DNA of 64,000 nucleotides from positions 124,001 to 188,000 of the forward strand of contig CALGMA010000019.1 in the NCBI GenBank assembly GCA_937959265.1. The letters run 5' to 3'. The position numbers and the translations under genes were made by a program. Under the pieces are notes generated by a model that did no database searches, was not told the origin of the DNA, and saw only the letters and a list, made by a program, of their open reading frames with translations. The stretch comes from an uncultured Anaerolineae bacterium. Lineage in GTDB: Bacteria; Chloroflexota; Anaerolineae; J036; Brachytrichaceae. Below, in pieces: positions 60,252 to 64,000 of the stretch (positions are counted from its first letter, which is position 1; each line of letters begins with the position of its first letter).

Positions 60252-62351
60252 ATGAAAACCGTTTCGCGACGCAAGTTTCTGAAGGCCGCGGCGTTCGCAG
60301 CTGGCGCGGCGGGTCTGGCAGCTTGCGCTACATCTGCGCCGGCACCTGCCGAAGCGCCCGCGGCGCCGCCGGCAGAAGCCCCCAAGCCCGCCGAACCAAC
60401 CGCTGCACCTGCGCCGGCCGAGCCGACCAAGGCCCCCGAGCCCGCGGCGCCGCCGAGCAAGTTCAACGAGTCGCCCATGCTGGCCGAGATGGTCAAGGCC
60501 GGCAAGCTGCCGCCGGTGGACGAGCGTTTGCCAGAGAACCCGCAGGTCGTCACGCCGTTGGTCCGCGAAGGCAAGTATGGCGGCACGCTGCGCCAGGGCA
60601 TCGTCGGCACCAGCGTCACCTGGGGCGGCGGCCTCTACACCGTCCAGTGGGAGAACCTGGTGCAGTGGAAGCCCGACTTCTCCGATACCGAACCGAGCCT
60701 GGCCGAGAAGATCGAGATCAGTCCGGACGGTCGCGAGTACACCTTTACCCTGCGCAAGGGCATCAAGTGGTCGGATGGCCAACCCTTCACTGCTGACGAC
60801 ATCCTGTTCTACATCAACGACGTGATGTTCAACACTGAACTCAGCCCTGGTGGTCCTGGCGCAGATTGGCTTCCCAGCTCGCAGCGCGATGGGTTCAAGG
60901 CCGAGAAGGTGGATGACTACACGTTCAAGCTGCTCTTCCCGAACCCCTACGGCACGCTGCTCTATAACCTGGCTACCTGGAGCGGCCGGCAGTTCGCGCA
61001 ATATCCCAAGCATTACCTGCAGCAGTTCCACAAGGCTTATAACGAGAAGGCCGACGAGTTGGCCAAGCAAGAGGGCCTGGAGAACTGGGTGCAGCTCTTC
61101 TTCCGCAAGGGGCCGGATACCTGGGGCAATCCCGATCGCTTCATGGACGTGCCCGAATACCCGTCGCTCGGCCCATGGGTAGTCGTGCAGCCGATCGGCT
61201 CTGGCACGACGGCCAAGTTCACGCGCAACCCATACTACTGGAAGGTGGACGACAAGGGCAACCAGTTGCCTTATATGGATGAGGTGGTTATTACGGCTTA
61301 CCAGGATCCGGAGACCCGCGCGCTGGCCATGCTGAACGGCGATCTGGATTTCATCAAGGATCCAGGTGAGGGCAACCGCGAGTTGTACTTCGACGCGATG
61401 AATGAAGGTAAGCCCATCAGCATCATCTCGCGCACGCCCGACGGCGGCAATACCATCTCGATCCACTTCAACCAGGGTTCCAAGAACCCGGTGTTGCGTG
61501 AGGTCTTCCAGAACAAGGACTTCCGCATTGGGATGTCGCACGCCATCAACCGCGAGGAGATCATCGAGGTGGTGTTCAAGGGCCAGGGCAAGCCAGCTCA
61601 GGTCGCCCCGTTGGAAAGCTCACCACTGTATCACGAGAAGCTGGCCAACCAGTACCTGGAGTACGACGTGGCGAAGGCGAACGAGCATCTGGACAAGGTG
61701 TTGCCGAACAAGGACGCCAATGGCATGCGCCTCGGATCGGACGGCAAGCCGTTCTCGATTATCTGGACGTGCCTCGACCAAAACTACACTGGTGGCGACG
61801 TGCGCTCCTGGCTGCAAGCGGCTGAGCTGATGGTTGGCTACTTCAAGGCCGTTGGCGTGGAGGTCAAGCTCGACGTCATCTCTGATCAGGTGCTGGGCGA
61901 GCGCCGTCGGACGAACGATGTGGACATGTTCATCTTCCACGGCGGTGAAGGCGGCGCCGGCATGAGCGCGATCTTCGACCCGCGTTGGCACATTCCTGGG
62001 GAATATTGGGGCTTCTTCAGTCACGGCTGGTCTCCGTTCCTTGTGTTAACCGATCTGACCGACGAGGAGAAAGCCAACTTCGTCGAACCGCCGCCGCGCA
62101 TGGCCGAATATCGCAAGATGTTCGAGGAAGCCACGCAAAAGACGATGCGCGAGGGGCAGATCGCGGCCATGAAGAAGGTGCTGGATGCCTCTGCCGAGGA
62201 GTTCTGGGTGATCGGCGTTTCGCGGCCCGGCCCTGGCTATCAACCGACGAGCAAGCGGTTGGTCGGTTTGCCTGACGGTGCGCTGGATGGCTGGCTACCC
62301 GGCACGCACAAGATTATGCGACCCGAGCAGTGGTTCATCGCCGAAGGCTAA
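60252..62351 (+). CDS. ABC transporter substrate-binding lipoprotein (SBP family 5) with Tat signal
   Basis: 699 residues. The N-terminus MKTVSRRKFLKAAAFAAGAA has the twin-arginine motif S-R-R-K-F-L-K, a weakly hydrophobic core, and a lipobox LAAC with Cys near 31. A Pro/Ala/Glu linker (about 34-75) is followed by the extracellular solute-binding protein family 5 domain (FTLRKGIKWSDGQPFTADDI, then IGMSHAINREEIIEVVF). So it should be a lipoprotein exported folded by Tat, binding peptide or oligosaccharide for the permeases downstream. AAGGAG 9 nt upstream of ATG 60252 fixes the start. Upstream is a LacI gene. Confidence 0.92.
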   Translation: MKTVSRRKFLKAAAFAAGAAGLAACATSAPAPAEAPAAPPAEAPKPAEPTAAPAPAEPTKAPEPAAPPSKFNESPMLAEMVKAGKLPPVDERLPENPQVVTPLVREGKYGGTLRQGIVGTSVTWGGGLYTVQWENLVQWKPDFSDTEPSLAEKIEISPDGREYTFTLRKGIKWSDGQPFTADDILFYINDVMFNTELSPGGPGADWLPSSQRDGFKAEKVDDYTFKLLFPNPYGTLLYNLATWSGRQFAQYPKHYLQQFHKAYNEKADELAKQEGLENWVQLFFRKGPDTWGNPDRFMDVPEYPSLGPWVVVQPIGSGTTAKFTRNPYYWKVDDKGNQLPYMDEVVITAYQDPETRALAMLNGDLDFIKDPGEGNRELYFDAMNEGKPISIISRTPDGGNTISIHFNQGSKNPVLREVFQNKDFRIGMSHAINREEIIEVVFKGQGKPAQVAPLESSPLYHEKLANQYLEYDVAKANEHLDKVLPNKDANGMRLGSDGKPFSIIWTCLDQNYTGGDVRSWLQAAELMVGYFKAVGVEVKLDVISDQVLGERRRTNDVDMFIFHGGEGGAGMSAIFDPRWHIPGEYWGFFSHGWSPFLVLTDLTDEEKANFVEPPPRMAEYRKMFEEATQKTMREGQIAAMKKVLDASAEEFWVIGVSRPGPGYQPTSKRLVGLPDGALDGWLPGTHKIMRPEQWFIAEG

Positions 62352-62368
62352 GCTGAAGCGCGTGTAAA

Positions 62369-62411
62369 CTACGGAATACGCAATACGGCCTACGCATTGC
62401 GTATTCCGTAG
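62369..62411 (+). repeat. Perfect inverted repeat between binding protein and permease genes
   Basis: A perfect 16-bp stem CTACGGAATACGCAAT (62369-62384) and its complement (62396-62411), loop 11 nt. It lies 16 nt before the permease ATG at 62428. A hairpin here could stabilise the binding-protein end of the message and limit permease expression. No U tract. Confidence 0.65.
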
Positions 62412-62427
62412 ACAAGGATGAACGCCG

Positions 62428-63414
62428 ATGTGGAAGTTCATGCTGCGCCGTCTCACCTACGCTGTCGTCGCAATCTTCGTCATCTCGCTCGTCTCGTTTG
62501 CGGTGATCCAGTTACCACCGGGTGACTACGTCACTGACATGATCAATCGTGTGCGCCTGACTGGTGGTAAGCTCGATCCAGAGTTCGAACAGCGCATGCG
62601 CGATGTGTATGGCTTCAACCAGCCGATGATCGTGCAGTATGCCAAGTGGATGGGCAATATCATCACACGCGGCGAGTTCGGCTACTCATTCGTCTACAAG
62701 CGCGACGCCAGCGAGATGATCATGGAGCGCTTGCCGACGACGGCGGTGATGGTGCTCGGCGCAGTCATGCTCACGTGGTCCATCGCATTGCCGTTGGGCG
62801 TCTATGCCGCCGTACACAAGTACTCGATCCTGGACTACGGCGCAGGGTTCATCGGGTTCTTCGGCTTGGCGGTGCCTAGCTTCATCCTGGCGATCATCGT
62901 CCTCTACTTCACCTATCGCACTTTCGGCCGGGCGACGATTGGTCTGTTCTCCCCGGAGTATGTGGATGCGCCGTGGAGCCTGAACAAGTTGCTCGACTTG
63001 CTGAAACACATGTGGGTGCCGGCGCTGCTGGCAGCCGTCACGGGCATCGGCGCGCTCACACAGACCATGCGTGCGAATTTGCTGGATGAGCTGAACAAGC
63101 CCTACGTTAACACGGCGCGCGCCAAGGGACTATCGGAATCACGGCTGTTGTGGAAATACCCGGTGCGACACGCGCTCAACCCATTCGTGAGTACCATCGG
63201 CTGGTTGCTACCGGCGCTAGTGGCGGGCGACGTGATCATCTCCATCGTGCTCAACCTGCCTACCGCCGGCTCGATGCTCTACGCGGCGCTGCTCCAGCAA
63301 GACCAGTATGTCGCAGCGGGGTTCATCCTGTTGCTCAGCACGCTCACGGTGATCGGCACGCTGATCTCCGACTTGTTGCTGGCCTGGCTCGACCCACGCA
63401 TCCGTCTCTCTTAG
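62428..63414 (+). CDS. ABC transporter permease (DppB/OppB-like)
   Basis: 328 residues with six membrane helices. The first helix is near 9-29 and the DPEFEQRMRDVYGFNQPMIVQYAKWM region near 50-70 matches OppB/DppB; the EAA loop (TARAKGLSESRLLWKYPVRHALNP) is near 229-252. It pairs with the permease at 63436 and the binding protein upstream. The ATP-binding subunits are not in this window. Confidence 0.93.
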   Translation: MWKFMLRRLTYAVVAIFVISLVSFAVIQLPPGDYVTDMINRVRLTGGKLDPEFEQRMRDVYGFNQPMIVQYAKWMGNIITRGEFGYSFVYKRDASEMIMERLPTTAVMVLGAVMLTWSIALPLGVYAAVHKYSILDYGAGFIGFFGLAVPSFILAIIVLYFTYRTFGRATIGLFSPEYVDAPWSLNKLLDLLKHMWVPALLAAVTGIGALTQTMRANLLDELNKPYVNTARAKGLSESRLLWKYPVRHALNPFVSTIGWLLPALVAGDVIISIVLNLPTAGSMLYAALLQQDQYVAAGFILLLSTLTVIGTLISDLLLAWLDPRIRLS

Positions 63415-63435
63415 CTCACAACTCGCAGCTCAAAA

Positions 63436-64000
63436 ATGGCCACACTCGCTCCCGGTCTCGAGACCACCCCTCCCACCGAGGTGCAGGAAGCGCAGCGCAG
63501 CGCGGAAGTTGCCTCGCAGTGGAAGCTAATGTGGTGGAAGTTTCGCAAGGACAAGCTGGCGGTCGTCGGCAGCATCGTTGTGATCTTCTTCTACACCATG
63601 GCGCTCCTTGCGGAATTCTTCGCGCCGAAGTCGCCGGAGTTCTTCAATCCACAGTATGTGTTCGCGCCGCCGCAGCCGGTGTATTTCTTCCTCGATGGTC
63701 GCTGGGATCCATTCGTGTATGGCCTGAAGTTCGAGCGCGACCCGATCTCGCTGAAGAAAACGTGGTCCGTAGACTACAACACGCGCATCCCGTGGAGCTT
63801 CTTCGTCAAGGGTGAACCATACAAGATCCTCGGCATCATCCCGGGCGACACGCACCTGTTCGGCCCGAAGAACCCCAAAGACCCCTTCTATCTGATGGGG
63901 GCGGATAAAAGCGGCCGGGATATGCTCAGCCGCATCATCCATGCCTCGCGCATCTCGCTGACAGTCGGCCTGGTGGGTGTATTCCTGTCGCTGATCATCG
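63436..64000 (+). CDS. ABC transporter permease (DppC/OppC-like), partial
   Basis: About 188 residues visible, open to the window end. The N-terminal QWKLMWWKFRKDKLAVVGSI and helix VVIFFYTMALLAEFFAP match OppC/DppC. A loop of about 110 residues (near 57-148) follows before GADKSGRDMLSRIIHASRIS, which is the conserved OppC start of the second part; that loop is longer than usual. It begins 21 nt after the first permease gene. The EAA motif is beyond the edge. Confidence 0.92.
   Translation, partial: MATLAPGLETTPPTEVQEAQRSAEVASQWKLMWWKFRKDKLAVVGSIVVIFFYTMALLAEFFAPKSPEFFNPQYVFAPPQPVYFFLDGRWDPFVYGLKFERDPISLKKTWSVDYNTRIPWSFFVKGEPYKILGIIPGDTHLFGPKNPKDPFYLMGADKSGRDMLSRIIHASRISLTVGLVGVFLSLII

Noticed and set aside
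60183-61541. 452-codon reverse frame across the binding protein
   Set aside because: Composition and lack of motifs mark it as a shadow of the binding-protein gene.

Overview
The window is GC-rich, gene-dense bacterial chromosome with no phage, integrase, CRISPR array, rRNA or tRNA that I could see. Gene order and content (nusA-rnpM-infB-rbfA-nrnA-truB-ribF, fabG/fabD/rpmF next to nusB and tat genes, PSP1/RicT, membrane-anchored glycoside-hydrolase-like proteins, a GH4/GH1 sugar section and a LacI-ABC operon) fit a member of the Chloroflexota, probably an Anaerolineae-type lineage. That placement is inferred from gene content, not from a database comparison.

Layout. 1-9.3 kb: end of a homocysteine synthase-like gene, a CoA-binding protein, a reverse-strand PHP/AlbA_2 fusion, pyruvate kinase, an MFS transporter, an Mrp/ApbC P-loop protein, RicT-like PSP1 and a PIG-L deacetylase. 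9.4-16.4 kb: three tandem membrane-anchored or lipoprotein glycoside-hydrolase-like proteins, the first apparently a double pseudoenzyme, followed 7 nt later by an orphan DNA methyltransferase. 16.7-17.8 kb: an ACR3/bile-acid-symporter-type transporter. 17.8-22.4 kb, reverse strand: DUF952, tatC, tatA/B, nusB, Asp23, fabG, fabD, rpmF. 22.6-25.8 kb, reverse: RskA-type anti-sigma, ECF sigma, an EthD-like protein and a band-7-like membrane protein. 26.0-35.9 kb, forward: a translation/RNA cluster (nusA to ribF, with an inserted methyltransferase) ending in recF.

35.9-39.8 kb: a MerR-type regulator with every adenosylcobalamin photoreceptor residue of the CarH/LitR family plus a C-terminal extension of about 120 residues. 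It is followed by an NmrA-like reductase, an SRPBCC protein and an SDR, and a strong bidirectional hairpin closes the section. This is the most interesting regulatory module in the window. 39.8-41.2 kb: two reverse-strand multi-pass membrane proteins (Yip1-like, DUF4013). 41.3-47.1 kb: sugar and acid metabolism (2-hydroxyacid dehydrogenase, GH4, GH1, a GT2 glycosyltransferase), interrupted by a frameshifted GxxExxY gene lying between inward-facing arrays of short ACAGAAT repeats. 47-58.9 kb: purM, folC, lon, a very large membrane-anchored coiled-coil protein, YccF, FmdB, TrpB2, a pRiA4b ORF-3 protein and DUF72. 59-64 kb: a LacI regulator with operator-like palindromes at its own promoter, then an oligopeptide/sugar-type ABC importer whose binding protein carries a twin-arginine lipoprotein signal. 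The last permease runs off the end.

Two themes cross the window. Several genes have a good -10 box only 6-18 nt before the start codon, which suggests leaderless or very short-leader mRNAs. Several perfect or near-perfect hairpins sit inside operons (rnpM/infB, infB/rbfA, binding protein/permease), where they could tune the relative expression of neighbouring genes.
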